NCBI GenBank assembly: GCA_013076295.1
Contig: RQOL01000616.1
Coordinates: 1,984,001-2,048,000 of the forward strand
Origin: Sanderia malayensis
Lineage: Eukaryota > Cnidaria > Scyphozoa > Semaeostomeae > Pelagiidae
Length of the DNA stretch: 64,000 bases
Direction of reading: 5' to 3'
Shown piece after piece: positions 11,401 through 22,000 of this stretch; within the stretch, counting starts at the first letter, position 1, and each line of letters begins with the position of its first letter. Made by a program: the position numbers and the translations under genes. The notes below the pieces were generated by a model. The model made no database searches, had not been told where the DNA came from, and saw nothing but the letters and a program-made list of their open reading frames with translations.

Positions 11401-12216
11401 TATCTTTAAAATGTTGATTAATGACTCTGACGGCAGCTATTAATAGACTACTTGTCTTAATTTTTACTCGTTCTTTTGTCATTAGGCTTGTGCCAACTGC
11501 AACCAAAAGTTCAAAGGGGGTGATGGTGTTATCTCCGCAGACAGAGCTGGCAAAGACAAGCGCTGGCACCCGGAGTGCTTCGTGTGCCACACGTGCAAAG
11601 AACAGCTGGTCGATTTGATCTACTTCTTCAAAGATGGCAACATTTACTGTGGACGGCATTATGGAGAACTGGTCGGGCTGCGTTGTTTCGCATGTGACGA
11701 GGTAATAATAATTAATGAAGTGGTACACTTTGAATACAGCAGGCATTGGCAGCAGCCAGTAAAATTTTGACAATATTGAGAGTTGAAGAGGCTTCCGCGA
11801 AGGTGAAAGCTTGCGAAGCATCTTTTCAAGCCTTTGCAGTGAGAGATTTTGAGTGGCATTTTCCTTTCTTTCAGTTGATATTCAGCCAGGAATACACTAT
11901 AGCCGATGGCAAGAGCTACCACCCAAAGCATTTCTGTTGCTTTGAATGTGACAGAGAGCTGGGTGGAGAAACGTACGTTCCTAAGGAAAACCGCCCATAC
12001 TGCATGGACTGCTATCAGGTCAAATTCTCCAAGACATGCAACGGTTGCCAGCAAAGCATTTCACCCGAAGTCCAGTGCCTCGCATACGAAGATTGCTACT
12101 GGCACTCAAACGAGGCTTGCTTCAGTTGCAGTGCATGCAAAACAAATTTGGTTGGACACCAGTTTGTCTTCAAAGACAAAAGAGCATTTTGTTCTGGTCA
12201 ATGTGCTGCCAAATAA
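8492..12216 (+). CDS. TesB: testin-like PET-LIM protein with Q-rich insert, 587 residues
   Basis: Seven exons join in frame: 8492-8518 (MSEKENDSQ), 9560-9645, 9755-10094, 10247-10324, 10590-11264, 11486-11701 and 11875-12216. Exon 2 gives the PET opening [20 protein letters not shown]. Exon 3 ends in a proline-rich stretch with FPAPPPPPP (about residues 134-142) after four aspartates. Exon 5 starts like the homologous TesC exon, then runs through about 152 Q-rich residues (about 195-346) before resuming with QQLPAHDFD and the EEASGKGAV block. LIM1 is in exon 6 and LIM2-LIM3 in exon 7 ([16 protein letters not shown] to CSGQCAAK). Intron 2 has a GC donor (GAG|GCAAGT). AATAAA overlaps the stop codon. 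Adhesion or actin function is inferred from testin. The PET interruption is unusual for the family. Confidence 0.87.
9433..9458. repeat. (GAT)n microsatellite in TesB intron 1
   Basis: About eight GAT units. Confidence 0.8.
9646..9754 (+). other. GC-AG intron of TesB
   Basis: The homologous introns of TesA and TesC begin GTACAT and GTAAAT. Here the exon ends TGGAG and the intron starts GCAAGT, the strongest known context for a GC donor, and ends in CTAG. Reading frame and homology fix both ends (phase 2). Confidence 0.8.
10353..10505. mobile_element. MITE, AACAATAGGC family, copy in TesB intron 4
   Basis: Starts with AGTAAAAGCCCGTATATAGG and ends with the inverted form ACGCGGGTTTTTAGTAC. 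The middle carries AACAATAGGCTGG. Related copies are at 25300-25450, 42450-42545, 46998-47140 and 60098-60229. The ends are degenerate, so the borders are approximate. Confidence 0.55.
10641..11096 (+). repeat. CAA/CAG-rich coding repeat (poly-Q and Q/E-rich coil) in TesB
   Basis: Mixed CAA and CAG codons encode Q runs of up to 13 residues broken by H, L, R and P, passing into a charged Q/E/K/L section that should form a coiled coil. The mixed codons mean it is not a pure triplet repeat, so it should be less prone to slippage than an uninterrupted CAG tract. Confidence 0.85.
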
Positions 12217-12217
12217 A
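12212..12217 (+). terminator. Candidate poly(A) signal overlapping the TesB stop
   Basis: The sequence AAATAAAG contains the TAA stop inside AATAAA. If used, the 3' untranslated region would be only a few tens of bases. Other signals further downstream are possible. Confidence 0.35.
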
Positions 12218-13979
12218 GAAACAATATAACAATAGCTTTGACTTTTGCATAAATTAGACCTACACCATGAAACCCTTGATTTTTGCAACAGGGATACCAT
12301 AGTAGTTATAAATATGAATTTTTTGAACGGTCATTTCAAATCACACTATCAAATCACACTGATGCACAAACAGGAGAATTGCCAAGCTCTGTGTTTAATA
12401 TAATGCCTAATCTTGTTTTACAATTCTCAAAAATGATCCAAGGAACATCGATAGTACACTAGAACACAAATTGTTGTTGAAGAACATTCAGAATTAAAAA
12501 TTTTCTTTGGTGAACTGGAAAATTACAATGCAGCTTAATCCGTAAAAATTATTATTTTTCCATGGCTTTCCCTGCGGACACTTGGTGCAAAGAAGCTGAT
12601 TGTGTTGGAGAATGACAAGCATCTGAAATTCCGTAAATGACCAAATTACCGGACAGGGCGCTTAATTATATTTCTGAATGCAAAACTTGAAAAATCCCCC
12701 TCCCTATGTGGTGATTATGAGTTCAAACAAGCTCATCATAAACTTTGACACACATTAAAAATGTTTCTAGGCTCGGCTCGCAAAGTTTCCCTTTAATTTC
12801 ATATCATTTCCTTCACTTTCTGGATACTACAGTGAAATAAAGGCCATCTGTCGTGAGTCACCTCAAGGTTCCTTTGATCATTCCGGGGAATCCTTGCGGT
12901 CACTTGGTTGAGAAGAAGAAAGAACAAGAAGCCTCGTAATGCAACGGGGTCAATAAATTGAAAGCGAGGTTATTCACTACTTGCTAGCATTTCAAAATTT
13001 TAACTTTTGAACAAATTGTTTTAGAAAGCCGAAAATTGTTTCAACGTGATCAGAAGGCCCTAAATAGTATGTTTCGACTATTTGTGAGTCAAATTTCAAT
13101 AACTTTCGATTTTTCGCTGTCCGAATTTGGACTCTCATGATGGATACATAAAGTTATTCACTAACCGCGAGGATTTGAAATTTTTAACTTTTGAACCAAT
13201 TGTCCTAGAAGGCTGAAATTTGTTTCAACGTGATCAGAAGGCGCTAAATAGTATGTTTCGACTGCTTGTGAGTCATATTTCAATAATTTTCAATTTTTCG
13301 TTGTCCGAATTTGGACTCTCATGATGGATACATAAAGTTATTCACTAACCGCGAAGATTTGAAATTTTTAACTTTTGAACCAATTGTCCTAGAAGGCTGA
13401 AAATTGTTTCAACGTGATCAGAAGGCGCTAAATAGTATGTTTCGACTGCTTGTGAGTCATATTTCAATAATTTTCAATTTTTCGTTGTCCGAATTTGGAC
13501 TCTCATGATGGATACATAAAGTTATTCACTAACCGCGAGGATTTGAAATTTTTAACTTTTGAACCAATTGTCCTAGAAGGCTGAAAATTGTTTCAACGTG
13601 ATCAGAAGGCCCTAAATAGTATGTTTCACTACAACTCAACAACAAAGACAATGAGATTGCAAGAAATATATCTGCCCTACCTGGCCCTGCCCTTAATATC
13701 CCAAGCCAATGGCAGTGATTCATCACAAGTGTTTGCTGACCTAATACATGTTGAATGAAAACCACACCATTGATTTGTATTGTAGTTGAGACGAAATCCA
13801 TTGTAGTGTAATCCTCGCTTTTGGCCAGACAGTGCTGCAAAGGAAAGGGCGTGAACTACAATATGCTGTGTTGAGTGGATAAAAATTTCAGACATAAAGA
13901 GGAGAAGTTGTGAGAAGAATATTAGTCAGTTTTGGTAATACGAAAATAACAGAGATAACGACGGATTCACTAAAGAAAT
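12217..13979. other. Intergenic, TesB to TesC
   Basis: Dominated by the 184-bp satellite at 12969-13627. No coding exon was recognised outside it. Confidence 0.5.
12969..13627. repeat. Satellite, unit 184 bp, about 3.6 copies
   Basis: The string ATGATGGATACATAAAG starts at 13137, 13321 and 13505, exactly 184 bp apart. The unit runs from GTTATTCACTA to TTTGGACTCTC. The first copy is more diverged than the middle two, which are nearly identical. It carries no long open frame and sits between two testin paralogues. Confidence 0.9.
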
Positions 13980-13994
13980 ATGGATGAAGACAAG
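13980..13994 (+). other. TesC candidate first coding exon a (MDEDK)
   Basis: ATG GAT GAA GAC AAG is followed by the donor GTTTGT. It joins in frame to the PET exon at 16523. It resembles the short first exons of TesA and TesB. Confidence 0.55.
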
Positions 13995-16900
13995 GTTTGT
14001 ATTTCTTGTTAATAATTATAGACATTCGAAAACCATTTTCAGCATATTTTGGTTCAAACTTTACCCTGCAAATTGTTTACAGTTTCGATTTCATCAGCAG
14101 CGAGGGAGAGACATGCATGAATATGCTGTGATGTGATTCAATATGAGCAATCACGTTGTTGGGCCTAGTGACATTTTTTATTTAGCGACATATGCAGGGT
14201 TAAACTGAAAGCATTTTCTACTTTTTGTAGGAAATGTTAACACAATGTTTTTTGTTTTTTGATACAAGGACGCGAGTCGTCCCAACGAATATCAAATGAC
14301 GAATAGCTTGTCATTTGATATCGAGCTAAACAATTGAGGTATGCGAGCTTCGATAGAAATTTGAGTAATGTTATGTTTTTGTCACTGTTTCATGTACACA
14401 TTGTGGTGAAGTAAAAATCACTAAAAGGGTTGTTTTATTATTTCAAGTAACTCACGCGGTTGGGGATATTACGAGCACTTTTTCAGCTCTTTAAAATTAT
14501 TATAACACCATTGATTGATTAAGAGACTTAAATAGGCCTGAAGTCACTCAGTTTTTGGTTTATTTGAGCTTCTTGCGTTTATATTCTTTTAATGACTAGT
14601 GAAATAAAAAGAAATTCCTAAAATACTCTTTTTGAAAGAAATATATTCGCCAGCCCTGTCATATTTCTGGCCATTTTGTTATTAAACGTCACAACGAGAT
14701 AACAATGCTTTCTATTGTTCTGCATTGTTTTTAATTGAGCTCCATTGAAACATAAGAAATCCACTATAAGAGCGCGAGTTGATGGATGGAATGTCAACAA
14801 AGAGAGTTTAGCACTGATGTGAGTAGTGAGGCAACAGAGTGCGCTAAATTCAAATAAACATGGCTGAGAATGGTGTAGGAATTGTCAAATCAGACAAGAA
14901 GGTTGTATATCTTTGTATTCTGCTTTTAATTATAACTTTATGAGGGAAATTTTGGCCTGAATATCGAATAATATTTCGTTATGGTGGTCTGTCGACCAAG
15001 ATCAAAGTATGAATCCACTCTCTTCTCTGAAAGGTTTTACAGAATTATCGTTTCAACACAAATTTCATTAGTGAACTCTGTTTTCGACAAGAATATTAGC
15101 TAAGGTCTAGTTTTCGTCTTTTTTGTTCTCTGATATTTTTGCGTGCTTACAACCTGCCATGTTTGATTTTATCTTAATTAAAAATTGGCAAAGAAAAACG
15201 AAGCAGATGTTTTTTCGACTCAATTCGCCGTGGCCTAGAAGCTCATCTTTTGCGAGTTATCGGTGGAATATGGGCAAGAAGGGGATTTTAATCAATATTT
15301 GAATAAGTCTTCACAGTTAGTACGTGCATTGAGCTCTCGCAAAGTCTCCTGTTTTGTTCATTATGCAAGAAAACATGTCACAACCTTCAAGAATTGGATT
15401 TAAGACAACAACCTTCTTTAGTTGTTGTCTTAAATCCACTTGCGAACACCACACCTCTGTAAACTCTACCGGACACACAGAAAATTCTAAATTAATTGGT
15501 ATTATTATCAGCCTTTTCAAAAGTCGAAAGGTCTAATTACACGTTTAATTCACAAATTTACTTATTCAACATCGAGAAAAGGTCTCCATTCTTTTACTTG
15601 TGGTTGAATTTGGGATTACAACAGTCTCCGTCATAGAGTGAAATTTTTAACCGCAGGTTGATGTATTTTGTGGTCAATCAACCTGCTATTTTAAATTTTT
15701 GTGTAATCACCAAGATGTACAAAAATATACATAACGTTTCTTATAAGAAACTAGAACTAGGGTGGCTAAAGAATTAAAAAACTTGAGTACTAGACTCGAG
15801 AATAACTTAAAATTAAAATTTGCACACAAGGAGTCCATTGACTCTAGTTTGTGCATGGTATGGCCTCAGTAAATATCAAGAGTTTTGTTAACTTTTATTG
15901 ACTTTTGATTTTTATCAACACTGTTTTCTTTCGTTAAGCATTTTAGCTCAACATTCAAAAATCTTAACTTCAAAACAATAAGGTAATTTTAGATCCCAAA
16001 AATAAGAAACAGATTAAGAAACTTTTCGTATTAAAACGCCAAAATCGTCATGCCAGGTCAAGAAACTTTTAGTACAAAGGGTTGGTCTAAATTTGTTTTA
16101 AAAATAGTGTATTTTCAATCAAATTTTCTCAAAAAGAAAGTATCACGGCACAAATTGTTAAGTTTTTTATCGACATATTGACTATATTGGCGTTTACAAT
16201 TGTTAATTACTGAGCTTAGATTTTTGTAAAGTTGTCTTTTATCCTCGCCATGTGCCCTTAATTGTATAAAAACAAAACATTTTATGCTAACGAGCTGAAC
16301 ATGCGAAAATGCTGTCAGCTTAAAATTTACGTAAACATCTGGACCCTATTAGACTTCTCAATAATATTGTATATTTCAAAACAAAATGGCGTCTTGTTAA
16401 TTATTTCTAATCAATTCGCCTCCATTCTTACCTCTTGATAATGTATTCCCCGTTTACTTGAAATTATAAAATTGCCAGTGATAATTTTTCTCCTCTAATA
16501 ACTCTTTATTTCTTTATTTCAGAGTACTCTTGCTCACGAGAAAGGAGCTGGTTCGCCATGCCTAAAATGCGGACCAAAATGCGAGGGCCTGGACCTTCAT
16601 TACTGGAGGTAAATGAAAACAGGACTTTAGGTCAGACACGTAATTTAAATCATCATATACTCTTATAAAATACATGATGATTTCTACAACTTTTTCTCCA
16701 GAAAAACGTGCAAAAACTGCAGATGTAAATTTGAGGATCATGATGTTCCAGTGGTTGAATTCAACATCCATCATGAAATACTGAAAAACCTTTTGACAGA
16801 TAACGAAGGTGTTACCGTGTTCCAAAAGTCGAAAAAGGCACTGGGTCCCTTAAATGCCCCCGCTGCAGAACTCGAAGCTGCAAGGAAGAATTTTATGTTC

Positions 16901-19049
16901 ATGCCAGAAGGCTCAAATCGTGTTACTGTAAGTATGCGAAATGTTTGAACTTGTTTGAACATTTTTACCCTTGGTTCAACACTAAGACCGTGACCATTTA
17001 ATAAAGTTGAGTTTATGACAAGGTTAAAAATGAAGCTAGCGTAATTCCTGCACTTTCTGCGACACTCTTTTTGCTGCATCCACACATAAACATGTTCTCA
17101 CTAAAACCTCTAATACATTTCAATGATATAAGCGATTGTATAGTTTATCACTCCGAATAGAACTACATACAATTTTACCCTGCCCGTTTCAATGACAGAC
17201 AGAGCTCCTACTATACTCTAAACCTGTGTTGGAGCTCATAAAGGCTTGCATTGGTTGAGTAGACCAGGGTTGACGATCTGTATATGCTAATCGCTTCTTC
17301 AAATGTTTACGTAAAGTCCACAGATCTCTCAATGGAGTTTTACGGGTAGATGCATTATGCATTGTGTACACTGACGTCAATGAATATGGAAACCTGCTGC
17401 ATGTGTGGATAGTATGCATCATTTGATTCTCACAACACGTTCGTTCATTGTAGATTACAAAGTACATGGCATCATTGCCGAAAGAGAAAGCCCCGCATCT
17501 CACTGATGAAGGATTTCAGTACCGTCAAAAACAACTGATGCAACAATTACCAGCACATGATTTCAACGAGGAGTACTGTGATGATTTAACTGACAAGGAG
17601 AAGGAGAAAATGAAAGATTTCAACAGGAAAAGAAATGAAGAGGCCTCGGGACAAGGGGCCATTAAAGAACGATTGGGTGATACCGAAAAGCGATGGGTAT
17701 GCTGAATTGAGTTGAATTCTTACGTTGTAGCTACTCGTAGGTATAAATTAGGATGCAGATGTCATAGGCATAAATTATGCTATGAATGTCATGAGCGTAA
17801 AACAGGCTATAATTGTCATAGGCATAGATTATGCTATGAATGTCATGAGCGTAAAACAGGCTACAATTGTCATAGGCATAGATTATGCTATGAATGTCAT
17901 GAGCGTAAAACGGGCTACAAATGTCATAGGGATAAATTATGCTATAATTGTCATGAGCATAAATATCGATTACGTTATCTTATATTGAAATTAGATGTGG
18001 CGAGGATTCAAGTTATAGTATTACTTTATGAAGTATTGAAAGTTATATTCGGAATATATATTGAATAAGCTAAAGTATAGAGAACAGAACAGAAATTCAT
18101 TCATTCCAACTATCCAGGGGTAATCGACATTTCAATGTTGTCGAAATTACTTGTCGTAAACAGAGCGTCATGGGTTTTAAAACTGCAACCTTAATTTGGT
18201 TCATTAATTGTAATTTTGTTTTTGTTTAGGATTGTGCAAATTGCAACGAGAAGCTTCAAAGTGGAGATGTGGCGATTTTTGCTGACCGAGCTGGCGCAGA
18301 CAAATGTTGGCATCCGGAATGTTTTGTGTGCAACACTTGCAATGAATTGTTGGTCGATTTGATCTACTTTTACAAAGATGGCAACATCTACTGTGGAAGG
18401 CATTATGGCGAACTAACACGAGTGCGCTGCTCAGCATGTGACGAGGTTGGTTAATATTGGTTATTCATCAGCCTACCCCCTTCTTATCCAATGCAATCTA
18501 TTTATAATGACATGAAATCTTATATTTACAAGGGGGTTAAACACAATTTCGCATCCTGCACACGCATATATCTTCCTTTTCTTCTTCTGTGCTAGAAGGG
18601 TGGGGATTCAAAATGGTGACAATGAATGGTTTATGGCAACAATATTTTACGATAATTATAAGCATCGTTTTGATAATATCTCTGACTTTCAAATTTTTCA
18701 TTTTCAGTTGATATTCACGAAGGAATATACGCAGGCCGAGGGCAATAGTTGGCACATTAAACACTTCTGCTGTTACGAATGCGACAAAGAGCTTGGAGGC
18801 CAACGCTATGTGGCCAAAGAGAGCCATCCTTACTGTCTCGAATGCTACGGCTCTAAATTTGCCAAAATATGCAGTGAATGTAAAGAAAAGATTCCACCCG
18901 AGGCGAAGCGTGTCACGTACAAACAGTTTTACTGGCACGCATCTGAATCGTGTTTTAACTGCTTTCAATGCAAAAAGAGCCTGCTAGGCCAACAGTTTAT
19001 TTTTAAGAATGACAACGCATTTTGCTCTGTAGAATGTGCAAGAAATTAA
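13980..19049 (+). CDS. TesC: testin-like PET-LIM protein, 375 or 384 residues
   Basis: The common exons are 16523-16608, 16702-16927, 17454-17696, 18230-18445 and 18708-19049 (stop TAA). Two alternative first coding exons both end in phase 0: 13980-13994 (MDEDK) and 14860-14901 ([14 protein letters not shown]). TesC is the closest of the three to vertebrate testin. It keeps [45 protein letters not shown], then LIM1 ([25 protein letters not shown]) and LIM2-LIM3 in the last exon ([16 protein letters not shown] to CSVECARN). Testin binds actin regulators at focal adhesions and cell contacts; the role here is inferred. Intron 1 is 1.6-2.5 kb and carries hairpins and a dispersed repeat. Intron 4 carries a 54-bp minisatellite. 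Confidence 0.9.
14289..14321. repeat. Perfect 12-bp inverted repeat in TesC intron 1
   Basis: ATATCAAATGAC and its exact reverse complement flank a 9-base loop. Confidence 0.85.
14860..14901 (+). other. TesC candidate first coding exon b
   Basis: The ATG has an ideal context (AAACATGG). Fourteen codons end in AAGAAG before donor GTTGTA and join in frame to the PET exon at 16523. The donor is weaker than that of exon a. Confidence 0.5.
15396..15437. repeat. Perfect 17-bp inverted repeat with 8-base loop in TesC intron 1
   Basis: GGATTTAAGACAACAAC at 15396-15412 pairs exactly with 15421-15437. A cruciform or RNA hairpin is expected. It is shorter than a usual animal pre-miRNA. Confidence 0.9.
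15805..16080. repeat. Dispersed repeat, copy A (uninterrupted)
   Basis: Shares long similar blocks with 60030-60415: GACTCTAGTTTGTGC, GGCCTCAGT, TTCAAAACAATAAGGTAAT, AATAAGAAACAGAT and AAAACGCCAAAAT. The copy at 60 kb is split by a 132-bp insertion. The class is unknown and no coding capacity was seen. Confidence 0.65.
17761..17966. repeat. 54-bp minisatellite, about 3.8 copies, in TesC intron 4
   Basis: GTCATAGG starts at 17761, 17815, 17869 and 17923, exactly 54 bp apart. Because 54 is a multiple of three and the unit lacks stops in two frames, it makes spurious open frames, one of them Cys/His-rich. It lies between the PET exon and the LIM1 exon, whose splice sites are fixed by homology. 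Confidence 0.9.
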
Positions 19050-19425
19050 GTTTGTTTGAACTAAACGAGAGAATATTTGAAGGCAACTATTGTCCCGAAG
19101 TATCGAGCTGAACGTAGCGAGACTTGCGTGCACAAGCCTATTTGTTTAGATACTTTACATTGCCGGAGTGACTTATGAAGCATTTTAAACATTTTGCTGA
19201 TCTTTATTAAGATTATGTATTAATTAAATTCAAAAAATAGTTTGCTTTTTCAACAAATAGCAGTAGCAACAACAACAACAACAGTCTCTCATTCTTGTTT
19301 CTATTGGCAACAAGCGAAATGGCCACCACCGCAAAACCAATTGAAAGATATTTGTTGTTGCTCTTTTTACAAGGAGTTCAAGTTGATGAAATATATCGAT
19401 TTTAAATCACTGTTTTTAGCTTGAA

Positions 19426-20469
19426 ATGCGTAGAATAATGGATAATACTCAAGATTACTCAAAGTGGCAGCGTCAGAGCCGTGTAGTTGGTGGATTAAAT
19501 GAAAAAAATGTTGCTCCGACAATTGGAAGTAGGCCCACTCCAGTTCGAACTTCTCAAACGACAAGGGTGCTTTCAGCAGCTTGCTCGTCATTATGCAGGC
19601 ATTGGCCAAGCACGAAATGTTCTGAAGTTAAAAAGGTAGCACAGGGTAGAGGTTCATTAGACACGATGCAAGTATTGCAGTTCCAGATCAAAGCTAAGAG
19701 GAGTTGCATCATGGAATGTCGAAAGCAAGTTGTGAATTTGATCCAGGAAAATTTTAAGTTGAAGCAGGAGATCGAAGGCTCGAATAAACATGCCCACGTG
19801 GATGTGAATGATCAACTACAGAAGTATCATAAATATAGAAATGCAATGCAGACGATAGACACAGAACATGGGAAACAGAAAGTTGAGGTGGAATTGGATT
19901 TTCAAAGAGTAAAGAGATGTGTTGATAAGATGATGGATGACTTGGAGAAGAAGTTAGCCGATATCGACGAAGCTTTGCAAAGAAAACAAAAAGAATTGAA
20001 AACATTGAATAACTACAAGGACAAAGAATACCCAGAGAAAATTTTGAAAATTGGAAGATTAAAAAACGAGTTAGAGTATTTGAAAGACGAGCAATCAATA
20101 GATGTCTCCGAGATTGAAAGAGTTATTGATATTGAAAATGCGAGGTACAAAATGACTGGTGCGGCGCAGCAATCGAAGTTATTGGAAGAAATAAGATCTG
20201 ATGCATTTGATTCACTGGATAGAACTGTGAAAGAGAAAGCAACCCAAAATATTAGATTTAAAAAGGAAATAGAAATTCACAGAATTGAGAAAGCAAGACT
20301 AGAAAAAGAAAATAAACAATTGGAATTAAAAATTGAGACATTAATTAATAAAGACAGACCATCAATGCAAAAAGAACTTTATCCAGGAATATTTAGAATG
20401 AATGAAATATGTACTCCAGATAGAGAAATTGTTCTTGATATACCAAAAAAGGAGTTTATGCCCCTTTGA
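19426..20469 (+). CDS. Single-exon coiled-coil protein, C20orf96/DUF4618-like
   Basis: An uninterrupted 347-codon frame. The N-terminal 80 residues are low in structure. From about residue 83 (LQFQIKAKRS) to 325 it is strongly heptad-patterned and charged, so it should be a long coiled coil. The blocks LQFQIKAKR and KDKEYPEKILKIGRLKNEL followed by EYLKDEQ resemble what I recall of the DUF4618 domain (C20orf96 group), including the tyrosine-rich HEYP-like turn between coils. I cannot run a profile search. Cellular function is unknown; related proteins are often reported in ciliated tissues. It starts at the first ATG, with a second at codon 5. It lies 377 bp after the TesC stop and convergent with the EF-hand/WD40 gene. 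The lack of introns among intron-rich neighbours suggests a retrocopy origin or intron loss. Confidence 0.75.
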   Translation: MRRIMDNTQDYSKWQRQSRVVGGLNEKNVAPTIGSRPTPVRTSQTTRVLSAACSSLCRHWPSTKCSEVKKVAQGRGSLDTMQVLQFQIKAKRSCIMECRKQVVNLIQENFKLKQEIEGSNKHAHVDVNDQLQKYHKYRNAMQTIDTEHGKQKVEVELDFQRVKRCVDKMMDDLEKKLADIDEALQRKQKELKTLNNYKDKEYPEKILKIGRLKNELEYLKDEQSIDVSEIERVIDIENARYKMTGAAQQSKLLEEIRSDAFDSLDRTVKEKATQNIRFKKEIEIHRIEKARLEKENKQLELKIETLINKDRPSMQKELYPGIFRMNEICTPDREIVLDIPKKEFMPL

Positions 20470-21482
20470 AAGAGATTTTTGTCAAAAGTTTCAGTTTTTG
20501 TTTTGAAGCTCCTATTCTGTCACCATTCGCATATCTCTGGGATTTGCAACAAGTACGATACAAATCTTACAATTTGTAGCAATGTTTTATAAATTTATAG
20601 ATTGTTTTAAGATATTATACAAACAAGTTGTCATTGCATTTTAAAGAATAATACTCTGCTGTCTTTACTTGCCGCAATGGTGTGATAGCCATGGAGCTCA
20701 GGGCCAGATGCCCCCTTATTTTCTGCAAAGCATGAAGCATGCCTCTTGTGGATAAAAAATTGCCTCTCTTAAGATACGTACCTACACCTCTGAGTTGCAG
20801 TTCTACATTCTCATAAAGGGAAGAGAAATACATTTAGATTTTATCAAATTGTGCATGGGTAATTCAGATGATGTTGAAATAGAGTGAAGGAAAAGAAAGT
20901 AATCAAATCACTTCGCACTGCACACTCCATTAATTCACACGCATCAATTTTTAATTTTTTAAACTTAGTGAATATACACGCCTTGGATTTTCAATAAAGA
21001 AATAATTAGAGTATTATTATTCCAACAAAAATGATAAAAATACATCAATTTAAAAAAATGTGCACTCGTGTTTCATATACTCTGCTCACAAGCACACCAC
21101 TTCAAATGTTCCAAGCATTCACAAGGCTATATGCATGCCAAGCATACGTAAATTAAATAAGCAACGAGTTTTTAATTGACAGTGCAACCAGGTTACCATC
21201 TTGCGTTATTTTACACGTTATTTCGTGTTTGTTTCCATTTAAAACAAATTAAATTTTATCTATCAATATTGCCCTTTCATTCATAATTAAAAGAAATTAA
21301 ATTTATAGCTCAGTTGGCTGTGTAGTATTTAGCATTGCAATGAAAAATGACTAAAAAAGAATCAACTTTATCAAAGCAATCGGTAACGAATATTTTGTAC
21401 AATGTGCCTGTTGTGAAGAAATTAAAAATCCCGAGTTCCGTCCTTTTCGTTGTAAGGTTTTCTCCCTTAAAAGCTTAAAATT
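20470..21482. other. Convergent intergenic region
   Basis: About 1 kb between the stop codons of the coiled-coil gene and the EF-hand/WD40 gene. It is AT-rich and no coding exon was seen. A tRNA A-box-like string (TAGCTCAGTTGG) at about 21307 has no B box after it. Confidence 0.5.
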
Positions 21483-22000
21483 TCAAATTTTAATATCAAA
21501 AGGATCATCAATGTCGGTGGTAGATGGCGCATCAGGAAGAGGGGGTGTTTCCTCTAGATCAAAATATTTCAAAGATTGGTAGGCGTTTGGTCCACCATTG
21601 TCCTTTGGTATAATCTTTAGTCTTTCGTGTCTCAGCCTTAAACGAAAGAAACTGGCTGTCATAACTGTAAGCGTCGATATGCATAGCATACAGTATGGCA
21701 CGAATGGCTTTAGTACGCAAACTGAAGCAAAGTATAGGCGTAGTTCCAATAAAGAAAGGAAAATAGGCTGAGCGATTTGCATTGTGCCTCCTTAATGACT
21801 CGATTTAATATTGCCAGTCGAAAAAATCGAGAAAATAACAGGACCGTTTTCAGCTCTGCAGACCACATCACAATCACACCGACCTAGGCCAACATGGGTA
21901 CAACAAAACGCCAGCGAAATTTGCGAATAATTTCTTTCTCTCAGATTTTTAAAGAGCGAACCTTGATCCCCAAGCAAAACGTCTTCAATTTCAGAGGTAA
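21483..22000 (-). other. Proposed 3' exons of the WD40 gene
   Basis: The terminal exon 21636-21483 follows a good pyrimidine tract and acceptor (TTTCGTTTAAG) and encodes an acidic, proline-containing tail ending DPFDIKI. The preceding exon 22000-21880 (VTSEIEDVLLGDQGSLF start) is chosen because it makes the phases fit, but its donor GTGTGA is weak. Another acceptor 14 bp upstream would read DFFELPLK. The open frame with a hydrophobic start at 21782-21637 is probably intron. Confidence 0.4.

Noticed and set aside
16010..16130. Coding exon in TesC intron 1
   Set aside because: The sequence belongs to the dispersed repeat shared with 60 kb.
17712..18068. 118-codon open frame with Cys/His-rich 18-residue repeats, as a separate gene
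   Set aside because: It is produced by the 54-bp minisatellite in TesC intron 4, lacks a good ATG, and lies between exons whose splice sites are fixed by homology.
21637..21782. Small membrane protein starting with a hydrophobic segment (frame 21782-21483)
   Set aside because: Only the part after 21636 looks like a real exon (good acceptor, acidic tail fitting the WD40 gene). The hydrophobic start is most simply intron.
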